Part shown: in pieces, positions 7,288-15,797 of the stretch | Layout: each line of letters opens with the position of its first letter | Position numbering within the stretch: position 1 is the first letter of the stretch | DNA from: Paenibacillus typhae | GTDB taxonomy: Bacteria > Bacillota > Bacilli > Paenibacillales > Paenibacillaceae | Direction of reading: 5' to 3' | Assembly: GCF_900099765.1 (NCBI RefSeq) | Contig: NZ_FNDX01000052.1 | Location: 1-41,576, forward strand | DNA length: 41,576 nt | Made by a program: the position numbers and the translations under genes | Notes under the pieces: model-generated | Seen by the model: only the letters and a program-made list of their open reading frames with translations | What the model was told of the DNA's origin: nothing | Databases searched by the model: none

Positions 7288-9570
7288 TTACTTGCCTGCT
7301 GCTTCCAGAGCCGCCTTGATAGCTTCTACAGCTTTGGCAGAAACAGCTTTTTCAGCATCGTTGGCGCCGAATGCAGCTGCTTTGTATCCATACTTGTGCA
7401 GGCTGTTGCCGGTCGAAGTGGACTCAATTTCACTCTTCACCGCGAGTTGAGCGGCTGTCAGGTATTCAGGAGTCTTAACTTTTCCATTAGCATCCAGATA
7501 ATACACAAGCATTGCTACAGGAACATTGTTCTTCACAGTAACCATAACGTTTACGGATTTGTCGGTGCTTGCACCGATGAAAATACCGTTGAAGTAAGCC
7601 GCTTTGTGCGCTTCTTCAACTTCAGCTTTACCGTAAGCTCTGTCTACTGCTGCTTTCAGAGCGTTGCTGCTGCTGGTTGCACCGGATACGGCATCAACCT
7701 CTTGCACACCTTCTCTGGTACCGGCAGCAAGGAAGCTTGCTGTCAGCTGCGGGATCGCTTTTTGCACTTCTGCATAAGCGGCCTTGCCCAGGTCTACCAT
7801 GTTCATGCCTACGCGGGACAGGACTACGTTTACGATTTTGCCGTTACGCAGGGTAACGTCAGCTTTGTTCGTACCTTTATCATAAGCGTCACCGTATGCG
7901 GTGAATGTGCCGTCTTTGTACTCGCCTTGTACTTTGGAAGCATTAGCCAGCGCGTCAGCCAGAGCTGCTCTTGCTGCTGCGGTCAGCGCTTCCTGGCCTG
8001 TAACATCGGCAAGTGCTACACCCTTATCAAGCAGGCCTGCTTTCAGCTGGTCAACCAGCGTCTTTTGTTCTGCAGTCAGTTTGGCGTCAGCAATCAGCTT
8101 GCCGTCTGTGCCAAACAGGCTCAGTGTCAGACCGGTTACTTCATCAGCTTCAATATCAGCCAGCAGCAAGATTTTGGATTGGTTATCCACGCCTGCAAAT
8201 TTACCGTCGAAATATTGTCCTTCAGTCGGAACCTTCAGCGCTTTCTCGAATGCTCTTTCTACAGCCTGGTTCCAGCCGTGACTGCTTTCGGTAGCGCCGG
8301 AAATACCGTCAACCTTTTCATCATAATTAGCGATATAAGATCCGTTTGCCAGCAGCTTGGCAGTCATCGGAGCATTTGCTTTTACCACTTCAGCATAAGC
8401 AGTTGCACCTCTGTCAATCAGGTTGGTGCCAAGTCTGTACAGCTTCACATCTACAAGCTTGCCGTTTCGGATAATAATATCCGCTCTTTCTACGCCTACG
8501 CTTCTTGCAGTACCGTAGGAGGAGTAGAATCCGTCAATATAAGCGGATGTGTTGTTGATTGTAGCGTTCTGCTCTGCATCCCAGAATGCGTTGATCGCAG
8601 CTCTGGATTCCGCTTCAAAGCCTGGAACCGCCTGTGCGGAGGAACCTTTAGCCAGCAGTGCAGGAGTGATTGCAGCAATTGCAGCAGTCTGCTCTGCAGT
8701 GTAGTTCTTTTCGTCTACAAAATCACCGGCGGCTGTCAGAGGGTACAGCTTGACAGCAGTAAGGCTGTTCTCATCAAAGGTTGCAAATACAGCGTATTTG
8801 CCTTCAGGGTCGATACCCATATGGTCACCTGTGAAATAGGTAGCATCAGCAGGTTTTACTTTAAGCGCTCTTTCAAACGCTCTGTCAACAGACAGCTTCC
8901 AGCCGTTGCTGCTGCGGGTTGCGCCGGATACGGCATCAACTGCTGCTGCGCCGTCTCTTGTTTTGCCGAGGAGCTTATCCTTCATCAGGCCGTAAGCTAC
9001 CCATACGCCGCTGTAGTTGTCGCGGACATTGCGGTCGATCAGCTTAGGGCTTGTTCTCATCAGCTCGAGATCGGCAATCTTTCCGTCCTTAATGGTAACC
9101 TTAGCACCTTCAGTGCCTTTGGAGTAGGCATTGCCGTAAGCAACATAAACTCCGTCTTTATATACGTTCTCTTTAACCGTTACAGGCTTCGCAGTTGCAA
9201 CCGGTTTGGCTGTTGCTTTAGCAGTTGCTGCCGGTTTAGCAGTAGCTGCAGGCTTAGCAGTAGCTTTGGCAGTAGCAGCAGGCTTAACAGTTGCCGGCTT
9301 GGCTGTTGCTTTTGGTGTTGCAGCAGGCTTCGCAGTCGGCTTCGCTGTTGCTTTTGGCGTAGGCTTAGCAGTTGGCTTTGGTTTGGCTGTTGCCTTAGGT
9401 GTTGGCTTGGCTGTTGGCTTAGCTGCCGGTTTGGCTGTAGCTGCCGGCGCTTCCTCCGAAGCGGCCGAAACGGCATCCACAGTCAGCTTCAGAGCCGGTG
9501 CGTTAATGGTGTAAGCGAATGGCGCAAGCAGTAAGGCTGCGCTGATAGTCAAAGAAAATAGTTTTTTCAA
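7288..9570 (-). CDS. Secreted protein with three FMN-attachment (FMN_bind) domains
   Basis: A 760-residue exported protein. Residues 1-36 form a Sec signal peptide without a lipobox. Residues 40-135 are a low-complexity Ala/Lys/Pro/Thr tether (repeats of the AKPTAKP type). Then come three copies of a two-part module. The first part is an FMN_bind-like domain ending in the flavinylation motif DxxSGATxSS, with SGAT at 215-218, 424-427 and 629-632. The second part is a spacer of about 100 residues. In this family the Thr of the motif receives FMN from ApbE. Multi-FMN proteins such as Listeria PplA carry electrons outside the cell, so an extracellular redox role is inferred. The start is TTG at 9570, eight bases after AAAGGAG. 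No ApbE is in the window. Confidence 0.85.
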   Translation of the reverse strand: MKKLFSLTISAALLLAPFAYTINAPALKLTVDAVSAASEEAPAATAKPAAKPTAKPTPKATAKPKPTAKPTPKATAKPTAKPAATPKATAKPATVKPAATAKATAKPAATAKPAATAKATAKPVATAKPVTVKENVYKDGVYVAYGNAYSKGTEGAKVTIKDGKIADLELMRTSPKLIDRNVRDNYSGVWVAYGLMKDKLLGKTRDGAAAVDAVSGATRSSNGWKLSVDRAFERALKVKPADATYFTGDHMGIDPEGKYAVFATFDENSLTAVKLYPLTAAGDFVDEKNYTAEQTAAIAAITPALLAKGSSAQAVPGFEAESRAAINAFWDAEQNATINNTSAYIDGFYSSYGTARSVGVERADIIIRNGKLVDVKLYRLGTNLIDRGATAYAEVVKANAPMTAKLLANGSYIANYDEKVDGISGATESSHGWNQAVERAFEKALKVPTEGQYFDGKFAGVDNQSKILLLADIEADEVTGLTLSLFGTDGKLIADAKLTAEQKTLVDQLKAGLLDKGVALADVTGQEALTAAARAALADALANASKVQGEYKDGTFTAYGDAYDKGTNKADVTLRNGKIVNVVLSRVGMNMVDLGKAAYAEVQKAIPQLTASFLAAGTREGVQEVDAVSGATSSSNALKAAVDRAYGKAEVEEAHKAAYFNGIFIGASTDKSVNVMVTVKNNVPVAMLVYYLDANGKVKTPEYLTAAQLAVKSEIESTSTGNSLHKYGYKAAAFGANDAEKAVSAKAVEAIKAALEAAGK

Positions 9571-10065
9571 TGCGTACTCTCCTTTACCTAATCCCCAGTA
9601 GTATATAGCTCTTCAAAACAATCCTCCTGCCGGTCTTCTCCTGTCCTTTCTTACGAAGAACAACCTGTTTCTTCATAAGAAAACATCCCCCCTCTCCCGT
9701 TCGTGCATGACCCGCTACCTCTCTCTTGAGAAGACGCTTTTTCTTGTTTTGCTATCAACTGATACATAAGGTGAAAAAAATCACATAAAAGGTGAATTAA
9801 TTCACATAAAATTTAAAAACCTCAGCGAGGTAATTTCTGGCTTGATGGTAACAAATCCCGGCTTCTTTTCTCTGTATATAAAATCACACACCCTATAAGA
9901 AACATCACTATTTGTGTTTAACAGAAAAAAAATATTTTTGAAAACTCTCAATTTCTCCCATTTACTCCGTCTTATGATAATCCTGTGATTTTACGTATTG
10001 TGCACCCTACAAAAGCTATGCTATTTTTAAACGATGTCATGTTTAGGAAAGGAGCATCTCCGGCA
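9571..10065. other. Divergent regulatory region between flavoprotein and ferrochelatase genes
   Basis: About 500 bp without a gene. It contains the tandem palindromes at 9768-9808 and a long leader (about 190 nt) for the flavoprotein transcript that shows no riboswitch class I recognise. A small hairpin ACCTC-GCT-GAGGT followed by TTTTT lies on the minus strand near 9820-9833. The right part is AT-rich and should hold the hemH promoter. Confidence 0.5.
9768..9808. promoter_or_regulatory. Two tandem Rex/FNR-like palindromic operators
   Basis: Two near-identical sites, GGTGA-AAAAAA-TCACAT and GGTGA-ATTAAT-TCACAT, each GTGA-N6-TCAC, have centres exactly 21 bp apart (two helical turns). The second is a perfect 14-bp palindrome, GTGAATTAATTCAC (9792-9805). 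The pattern matches the Rex consensus TTGTGA-N6-TCACAA closely and also the Bacillus Fnr/CRP pattern TGTGA-N6-TCACA. Which regulator binds cannot be decided from sequence alone. Confidence 0.65.
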
Positions 10066-11118
10066 ATGAACCAGTCGCTTATAGGGGTCATTCTCGCCCA
10101 AATCGGAACACCTGCTGCCCCAACCGCCAAGGCTGTCCGCCCTTATCTTCGCAGATTCCTGTCGGACCGCCGGATCATTGATTATCCGCCTATACTCTGG
10201 CAGCCTCTGCTGCGCGGGATTATTCTGCGTGTTCGTCCGCGCAAGTCCGCAGCGCTCTATAGTGCTGTCTGGCATAAGGACGGCTCCCCTCTGCTCCTGT
10301 ATTCGCAGGCTCAGCAGAGCCGCCTGCAGGAACTGCTCGGCAGCCGTTTCCGGGTCGGGCTCGGGCTTGCCTACAGCCAGCCGGGCATGGAACAGGCCAT
10401 GGCCTCACTCGAAGCTGCCGGCGTGCAGCGGATTATTGTCGTTCCTTTATTCCCGCAATATTCATCCACCACCACCGCTTCTGTCTATGATGCTGCCTGC
10501 TTCGCCGCTCTCGGCAGAAAAAGCGCCTCAGGCCCGGTAACCAAACGTTTCGTACCCGCCCTGCGGTTTATTGATACATACTATGATGCACCCGGATACA
10601 TTTCCGCCATGAAGCAGCACCTGCTCCGCCACTTACAGGCGTTAACCGCTAAGCCCGATTTCGCCGTGCTCTCCTTTCACGGCATCCCCCGCAGGTATGC
10701 GGAGACGGGCGATCCTTATCCGGAGCAGTGCCATGAAACCGCCCGGCTGCTGGCAGAAGCCATGAATTGGGAACCGGGAAGCTGGCAGATCAGCTTCCAG
10801 TCACGGTTTGGCCGGGAGGAATGGGTCGGCCCCTCTACGGAGGAAGTCCTGAAGAGCCTTGCGGAACGGGGGTTCCGCAGGCCGATGATTTTCTCGCCCG
10901 GCCTGGTGACCGACTGTCTGGAGACACTGCATGAGCTGGCTGTCGAAGGACGGGATTTTTATGTATCTGGCGGAGGGGCCGCAGAGGATTTCCTGACCGT
11001 CCCCTGCCTGAACGATAGTGCGGAATGGCTGGATTTTCTGGCCGGACTGGTCAATGACAATGCCCGGGGCTGGCTGCCGGCGGCTGTTGATCCGCCGAAG
11101 CCCGAGAACCGCACCTGA
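10066..11118 (+). CDS. hemH: Ferrochelatase, E. coli-like type
   Basis: A 350-residue protein that inserts iron into a porphyrin at the end of heme synthesis. It has the FLSDRRIIDYP segment, LWQPLLRGIIL, GSPLLLYSQ, the catalytic-histidine motif SFHGIP, DPYPEQCHETA, and SFQSRFGREEW..PST with the conserved glutamate. These features match proteobacterial HemH nearly segment by segment and differ from the shorter-motif B. subtilis enzyme (coproporphyrin ferrochelatase, which has SAHSLP and WQSEGNTPDPW). ATG at 10066 is chosen because AAAGGAG precedes it and the family starts here; an upstream in-frame start at 9985 is unlikely. Horizontal origin is possible. It lies divergently from the flavoprotein gene. 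Confidence 0.88.
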   Translation: MNQSLIGVILAQIGTPAAPTAKAVRPYLRRFLSDRRIIDYPPILWQPLLRGIILRVRPRKSAALYSAVWHKDGSPLLLYSQAQQSRLQELLGSRFRVGLGLAYSQPGMEQAMASLEAAGVQRIIVVPLFPQYSSTTTASVYDAACFAALGRKSASGPVTKRFVPALRFIDTYYDAPGYISAMKQHLLRHLQALTAKPDFAVLSFHGIPRRYAETGDPYPEQCHETARLLAEAMNWEPGSWQISFQSRFGREEWVGPSTEEVLKSLAERGFRRPMIFSPGLVTDCLETLHELAVEGRDFYVSGGGAAEDFLTVPCLNDSAEWLDFLAGLVNDNARGWLPAAVDPPKPENRT

Positions 11119-11174
11119 TTCCGAAGTCCTTGCCAACCACCTTAACACCGGAAGCTAATATTAACCCTTTAATG

Positions 11175-11215
11175 TAAAAACCGCTGCCTCCGTCAATACA
11201 GCACGGAGCAGCGGT
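11175..11215 (-). terminator. Terminator of the IDEAL-domain gene (shared with hemH)
   Basis: ACCGCTGCCTCCGT (11180-11193) pairs with ACGGAGCAGCGGT (11203-11215) with one bulge. On the minus strand it is followed by TTTTTAC; on the plus strand the tail CTTTC is weaker. Confidence 0.75.
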
Positions 11216-11229
11216 CTTTCGCCTGATGC

Positions 11230-11820
11230 TTACGCAGTCAATTGCTTGTACTTGGCAGTCAGTTCCTCAAACCACACTTTATCCTGCAGGGATAGGGCGA
11301 AGTCAATCAGCTCGGCAATCTCGGACGGCTGCAGGTCAGGAGTATCATTGAAGCTTACCTCTGCTGAAGCAGTCGCTGCGCCCTCCGCCCCTTCCGCAAA
11401 ATCATAAGAAAATCTGAGCTTAATGTCACTTTCCATAAATTCGTTGCGGAGGAAATACAGCACCTCGCACATCAGGACCGGTCTGACGTGATTCTCGAAC
11501 ACACAATCCATCACCTTAGCCCAGTACTGCTGGTTGCTGAGATGCAGCTTATCATTGGTCAGCAGATATTGCTCACCCTGAAAATCGTTAACAAATCTGA
11601 GCTCAAGAGGCTCCATTTTGAAGATGCCGGCAATTTGCTTCATTGTGATATTCACAATGTCCTGTGTTCCTAATCTGATCATCTCATACACCCCGTTCCA
11701 TATATTTAAACTTTCTGCGGCTTGTCTGGTAGTCGGCAATTGGAAAACAATTATAATTAATTTAAAAGTATTATCGTCCATTTCTACAGGATTGTTAATG
11801 TTTTTTATCAATTTCGACAA
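11230..11820 (-). CDS. IDEAL-domain protein of unknown function
   Basis: An ORF of 196 residues. The C-terminus (about 165-196, IAELIDFALSLQDKVWFEELTAKY) fits the IDEAL domain, a short helical motif found at the end of several Firmicute proteins such as B. subtilis YpiB. The rest, about 160 residues, is not a family I recognise; it is soluble and acidic in its second half. The start is unsure: the longest frame begins at TTG 11820 and an ATG lies at 11781, and neither has a good ribosome site. The 5' part is much more AT-rich than neighbouring genes. It stands alone. Confidence 0.65.
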   Translation of the reverse strand: MSKLIKNINNPVEMDDNTFKLIIIVFQLPTTRQAAESLNIWNGVYEMIRLGTQDIVNITMKQIAGIFKMEPLELRFVNDFQGEQYLLTNDKLHLSNQQYWAKVMDCVFENHVRPVLMCEVLYFLRNEFMESDIKLRFSYDFAEGAEGAATASAEVSFNDTPDLQPSEIAELIDFALSLQDKVWFEELTAKYKQLTA

Positions 11821-11962
11821 AAAAATGTTTCAAATTGTGATGAATCGGTTAATATTATGTTTTTTATGACAGAACTGTAACCATTTACGCTTTTTTCGGC
11901 AGCAAAATAACCCCTCTGCGAGGAAAAATTGCAATACAGAGCGAGGGTTGCGACAGAAATAA

Positions 11963-12248
11963 ATACTATTCGGCTTAAGGAGTGAAGAGCAGCCCGTTGT
12001 CCCTAACCGCGCTTACGGATATGAACAGAACGGACAGAACTGGAAATGTAATTACGCAGACACGTTTGCCACCGGTGCGGCTAATGTTTTCTCTTCCTTA
12101 GAGGATTTGACAAAAGTGGGATGTTGTAAGGTTCTATGAACAGCAATTCAGTGTAAATCTGCTCTGTAATTCAGCCAGCCCGGATTGGTCAGAGTCTTAT
12201 GCGTTTATTGAACGTTTGTATGGTGAGTTTGGTCAGGCAGGAATCTGA
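11963..12248 (+). pseudogene. Remnant of a beta-lactamase-fold serine hydrolase
   Basis: Translation from 11963 reads PVVPNRAYGYEQNG-QNW, then ATGAANVFSSLEDLTK, and ends in a stop at 12123-12140 after the frame shifts. Shifting by one base restores KWDVVRFYEQQFS and continues to TGA at 12248. The segment GYxxxGxxW followed by an A-x-G-A-x-x-x-SS-x-ED-L-x-KWD stretch is typical of the middle of class C beta-lactamase-like serine hydrolases. The N-terminal half with the SxxK active site is missing and no start with a ribosome site is present. I infer a truncated, frameshifted relic. Confidence 0.45.
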
Positions 12249-12326
12249 AGATAACAGCAGCCGGGTCCCATCTCCAATCAATTCACGGCTAGGCCATAAA
12301 GAAAATCACCATGCAGCCTGTCTAAA

Positions 12327-12399
12327 TGGAAAATCGCCACCTAATTCCCCGCGGAACCCCGTTATCTGAAAACTAAGTGGATAAACACCTCCTAAATTC
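12327..12399 (-). repeat. Diverged dispersed repeat, inverted copy
   Basis: This stretch (beginning GGAAAATCGCCACCTAATT, ending near AACACCTCCTAAATT) aligns along its length with the reverse complement of 28009-28084. It faces the related copy at 12433-12503. Identity is partial, as judged by eye. Confidence 0.5.
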
Positions 12400-12432
12400 T
12401 CCAAAATTGTATCCAATGCAGTAAATGACCCG

Positions 12433-12503
12433 AAATAGTTGGCGTTTTTCCACCTAATACTCACTAAAACTGCAGAACGCGGAAATTAAGAGGCGAAAAT
12501 CAA
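12433..12503 (+). repeat. Diverged dispersed repeat, direct copy
   Basis: The segment with AGTTGGCGTTTTTCCACCTA and GCGGAAATTAAGAGGCGAAA aligns in direct orientation with 28009-28084 (AAGTGGTGTTTTTCCAACTA and GCGGAGAATTAGATGACGAA). With 12327-12399 it makes an inverted pair. Confidence 0.5.
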
Positions 12504-12526
12504 ACTAATTTAGTTTGAGCTATAAA

Positions 12527-12565
12527 AAAATGCCTCCAGACCGGAAACCGGCTGAAGGCATTTTC
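12527..12565 (-). terminator. Terminator of adenine deaminase
   Basis: AAAATGCCT pairs with AGGCATTTT, with inner CAG/CTG and CCGG/CCGG pairs around an AAA loop. On the minus strand a run of seven T's follows. It lies just past the ade stop codon and probably ends the whole puc block. Confidence 0.85.
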
Positions 12566-12597
12566 TATACTATGGAGCTATTGCTGCAGCCGGCCGG

Positions 12598-14403
12598 TCA
12601 GCTGAACAAGTTCACCAGCTGAATGCCGTCTTCCGGCGAGATCCGTACCAGACCCTTGTCGGAAATCCGTAGGGTCGGGATAACGGCAAGCGCCAGCAGG
12701 GACAATGTCATAAAGGCATAATTCAGCGTGCAGCCTGAATTATACAGCGCCGTACTGATCGCCGCAGACTGCGCTGCTGCCACTTCAAACGGCTCTGCCG
12801 ACATCAATCCGGCAATCGCCAGCGGGAATAAAGTGGTATCTGACTCCGTAATGACAGCTACGCCGCCCTGGGCTTCGGCAACAGCAGCTGCCGCTTTTGC
12901 CATCAGGACATCGCTATTTCCGATCACCAGCACGTTGTGGCTGTCATGGGCAACCGTCATTGCTATCGCCGCCGGCTCATGGAAGCCGATGCCTTCAACT
13001 ACCCCGACCGATTTGTTGCCGGTTCCTTTGTGCCGCTCGAACACAGCAATTTTGCAGAGGCCGCTGCCGACCTGCAGCTCCCCGTTCTCCACAGGCAACT
13101 GAACGATCAGCTCCTCCGTCTCCACATGGTTCTCGATCACCTTAATAACACGGGTAGCCAGGCTGCCGGACTCTACCGGAGCATGAATGATGAAATCCTC
13201 CGGCACCGGAAGCTGCTGCAGATGAACCGAGGCACGCACTTCCTCGGGATAGGTGTAGACCGGCAGTTCAGCCGTCATAATCCCATTCTCAGCGACCACC
13301 ACTCCTGCTGCGATAGTCGTTACTACATGCACATCAGCCAGATTGCCGTCCAGCAGAATAATATCCGCACAGGAGCCCGGTGTAACCGAACCGATATCAC
13401 GGGCTACCCCGAAGCGTTCAGCGGTATTAATCGTTGCCATCTGGAAGGCCGTAACCGGCTTCACTCCCTGGGCAATTGCATGGCGCACAACAAAATCCAT
13501 ATGTCCTTCATCGCGCAGCGACTCCGAGCTCCGGTCATCGGTAACCAGCATCATGCGGCGCGTGTCCAGCCCGTGCTCCGTATGCGCGGTGATCGTCTTT
13601 GCAACATCATGCCAGGCGGAGCCGCGGCGCATTTTGGCATACATCCCCAGTCTGACCCGTTCAATGACATCCTCCGCTGTTACACATTCATGATCTCCTG
13701 TTACACCGGCGGCCGCATAGACAGGAAGCCTCCAGTCACTGGAGGGCCAGGTGAAATGTCCGTCAACGTACCGTCCGGCACGCAGTGTCGCCTGGATTTC
13801 GCCGATCATTTTATCATCCCCGTACACCACGCCCGGGAAGTTCATCACTTCACCAAGCGCAATCACATCCTCGCCCCAGGTAAAAGCTTCCGCTATCTCA
13901 GCCGGTCCCAGCGAGGCACCGGTGGTTTCGAACTCTGCACCTGCCGATGGCACGCAGGAGGCTACCTGCATGTAGGCTGCCAGCGGTGTGCCGCGCATTT
14001 CATCCAGCATCAGCTTAATGCCCTTCAGCCCGAATACATTGGCAATTTCATGGGCGTCAAAAAATCCGCCTGTCGTCCCCAGCGGCAGCACCGCCCGGGC
14101 AAACTCTGTAACGGTCAGCTGTGTACTTTCGATATGGCAGTGTCCGTCAAGCAATCCGGGTGCGATATATTTCCCGGCCGCATCAATAATCTGTGTATGT
14201 TCTCCAATGGTATGCGAGACATCCTTACCTACATAAGCGATGCGTCCCCCCTGCACCGCAACAGACATCCCTTCCAGTATTTCTCCGGAAACCACATTGA
14301 CCAGCTTCCCTCCCGTTATAACCAGGGACGCCTTCTGATCACCGCGGGCCGTAGCCACCAGCTCAGGCACACAGTCCGCCAAAGGCTTTCTTTTGAATGA
14401 CAT
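12598..14403 (-). CDS. ade: Adenine deaminase
   Basis: A 601-residue cytosolic amidohydrolase converting adenine to hypoxanthine and ammonia. Metal ligands are in DGHCHIES (His 88 and 90), with GDHECVTAED, HTEHGLD and VTDDR further on, as in B. subtilis AdeC. The C-terminal half has the typical GHDSHN-like block (VAHDSHNVLVIG) and ends with the cyclic-amidase-like tail. ATG at 14403 is preferred: GGAGG lies at suitable distance, whereas the GTG at 14412 abuts it. It is the last gene of the puc block and is preceded by a terminator, so it may be made partly by read-through. It feeds adenine into the purine catabolic route. Confidence 0.93.
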   Translation of the reverse strand: MSFKRKPLADCVPELVATARGDQKASLVITGGKLVNVVSGEILEGMSVAVQGGRIAYVGKDVSHTIGEHTQIIDAAGKYIAPGLLDGHCHIESTQLTVTEFARAVLPLGTTGGFFDAHEIANVFGLKGIKLMLDEMRGTPLAAYMQVASCVPSAGAEFETTGASLGPAEIAEAFTWGEDVIALGEVMNFPGVVYGDDKMIGEIQATLRAGRYVDGHFTWPSSDWRLPVYAAAGVTGDHECVTAEDVIERVRLGMYAKMRRGSAWHDVAKTITAHTEHGLDTRRMMLVTDDRSSESLRDEGHMDFVVRHAIAQGVKPVTAFQMATINTAERFGVARDIGSVTPGSCADIILLDGNLADVHVVTTIAAGVVVAENGIMTAELPVYTYPEEVRASVHLQQLPVPEDFIIHAPVESGSLATRVIKVIENHVETEELIVQLPVENGELQVGSGLCKIAVFERHKGTGNKSVGVVEGIGFHEPAAIAMTVAHDSHNVLVIGNSDVLMAKAAAAVAEAQGGVAVITESDTTLFPLAIAGLMSAEPFEVAAAQSAAISTALYNSGCTLNYAFMTLSLLALAVIPTLRISDKGLVRISPEDGIQLVNLFS

Positions 14404-14430
14404 GACTTCCACTCCCTCCGTATTTTAATA

Positions 14431-14469
14431 AAAACGGCTCTGCCGCCCCTCGCGGGGCGCAAGCCGTTT
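14431..14469 (-). terminator. Terminator between pucG and ade
   Basis: AAACGGCT / AGCCGTTT outer arms and an inner GCGCCCC / GGGGCGG stem form a strong hairpin, followed by TTTTTATT on the minus strand. It should limit transcription from pucG into ade. Confidence 0.8.
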
Positions 14470-14543
14470 CCTGGGTAAAGCCGGGACAGCAGGCCGTCCG
14501 CAAGCTTCTCTAAACACCATTTCTCCAGTTGCCGTTCAGACGA

Positions 14544-15776
14544 TTATCTACCTTTTTGTTCATATACGTCAAGTGCCGCCTGGACACTAAGGCCGGGTGA
14601 CAGAGAGTGCCCATGCCGCAAAAGGGTTGCCTCAAGCGCTCCCAGCACGCGCAGCACATTATTTTCACGGCAGCTGAAGCCCATCGTACCGATACGCCAT
14701 ATTTTACCTTTAAGCGGACCAAACGAGCTGGCGATCTCAATACCAAAATGATCAAGCAGCATCGTACGCACCGACTCCCCATCCACCCCCTCCGGAATTT
14801 GCACGCAGGCCACCACAGTCAGCTTGCAATCCGGATCGCCGTATAGTGTAAGTCCCATTGCAGCAAGTCCGGCAACCAGCGCCTGTTCATGCAGGGCATG
14901 CCTCGCATGCCGCGCCTCCAGACCTTCCTCAAGCACCAGCCGCAGTCCTTCACGGAGCGCATAGAGCATCGACGTCATCTCCGTATGGTGGTTCAGCCGC
15001 TGGGGACTCCAGTAATCCTGAAGCATTCCCAGATCAAAATAATTACTGCGCACCGGCGGCAGTTCCCCTGCCTCAAACCTGCCTGTTCTAAGCCCGCGTT
15101 CGACCTGCTTGCGCTTCAGCAGCTTGGCTTCCGCCCGCTCATTATACGTAACCGGAGCCATTCCCGAAGGAATCGACAGGCATTTCTGCGTACCGCCGAT
15201 GACAGCATCCAGCAGCCATTCATCGGTCTCTACAGGCACGCCGCCAATGGTTGCAACAGCATCCACAATCAGCAGGGCATCCTGCTCCCTGCAGACCTGC
15301 CCGATTTCAGCAAGCGGCTGCATCCGTCCCGTAGACGTTTCACCGTGGACAATGGCCACTACATCCGGCTTGATGCTGCGGATCGCAGAGATCACTTCCT
15401 CCGGAGCAAACACGCTGCCCCATTCTTTCTCTATCGTATACACCTCAGCTCCGCACCGTTCCGCAATCTCATGCAGCAGATGGCCGAACCGGCCAAAGAT
15501 CGGAATAAGCACCCGGTCGCCCGGCGCAATCAGACTGACCATCACGGCTTCAATGCCGGAACGGGAGGTACCGTCAACCGGAAAAGCCCATTTATTGCCC
15601 GTCTTAAACAGCGCGCGCAGCATTTCCATCGTTTCATTCATAATATCTGTAAACTCGGGATCAAACTGGCCCAGCACCGGAAAAGACATTGCCCGCAGCA
15701 CCCGCGGATCAACCTCTACCGGCCCTGGAGTCATAATACACCGCAAGGACGGCGCCAAATCTTCGTACCGTTTCAT
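14544..15776 (-). CDS. pucG: (S)-ureidoglycine--glyoxylate aminotransferase PucG
   Basis: A 410-residue class V PLP aminotransferase. TPGPVEVDPRVL at the N-terminus, PVDGTSRSGIEA, D172 in VDAVATIGG and the PLP lysine K198 in GGTQKCLS match the PucG/alanine-glyoxylate transaminase family. B. subtilis PucG moves the amino group of ureidoglycine to glyoxylate, giving glycine and oxalurate, and its genomic position next to allantoate amidohydrolase supports that role over plain serine/alanine-glyoxylate transamination. It starts 21 bp after the pucF stop, so it is in the same operon, and a strong terminator follows. Confidence 0.92.
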   Translation of the reverse strand: MKRYEDLAPSLRCIMTPGPVEVDPRVLRAMSFPVLGQFDPEFTDIMNETMEMLRALFKTGNKWAFPVDGTSRSGIEAVMVSLIAPGDRVLIPIFGRFGHLLHEIAERCGAEVYTIEKEWGSVFAPEEVISAIRSIKPDVVAIVHGETSTGRMQPLAEIGQVCREQDALLIVDAVATIGGVPVETDEWLLDAVIGGTQKCLSIPSGMAPVTYNERAEAKLLKRKQVERGLRTGRFEAGELPPVRSNYFDLGMLQDYWSPQRLNHHTEMTSMLYALREGLRLVLEEGLEARHARHALHEQALVAGLAAMGLTLYGDPDCKLTVVACVQIPEGVDGESVRTMLLDHFGIEIASSFGPLKGKIWRIGTMGFSCRENNVLRVLGALEATLLRHGHSLSPGLSVQAALDVYEQKGR

Positions 15777-15797
15777 GCAAACCTCTCCCTCTGATGT

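Larger units (their letters stand above)
11821..12597. other. Long intergenic region with decayed sequence and repeats
   Basis: About 780 bp without an intact gene. The left part is AT-rich and probably carries the promoter of the IDEAL-domain gene. The middle holds a frameshifted serine-hydrolase fragment. The right part carries an inverted pair of diverged repeats and then the ade terminator. Confidence 0.6.

Noticed and set aside
7396..9534. 712-residue open frame antisense to the FMN-binding protein
   Set aside because: It is Cys/Ser/Arg-rich with no domain, starts nowhere near a ribosome site, and is explained by the biased codons of the opposite repeated gene.
9571..9765. Riboswitch in the flavoprotein leader (FMN or c-di-GMP type was considered)
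   Set aside because: The conserved cores of the RFN element and GEMM motifs are not present; only purine-rich leader sequence is seen.
12937..14400. 487-residue open frame antisense to ade
   Set aside because: No recognisable domain and strong motif evidence for adenine deaminase on the other strand.
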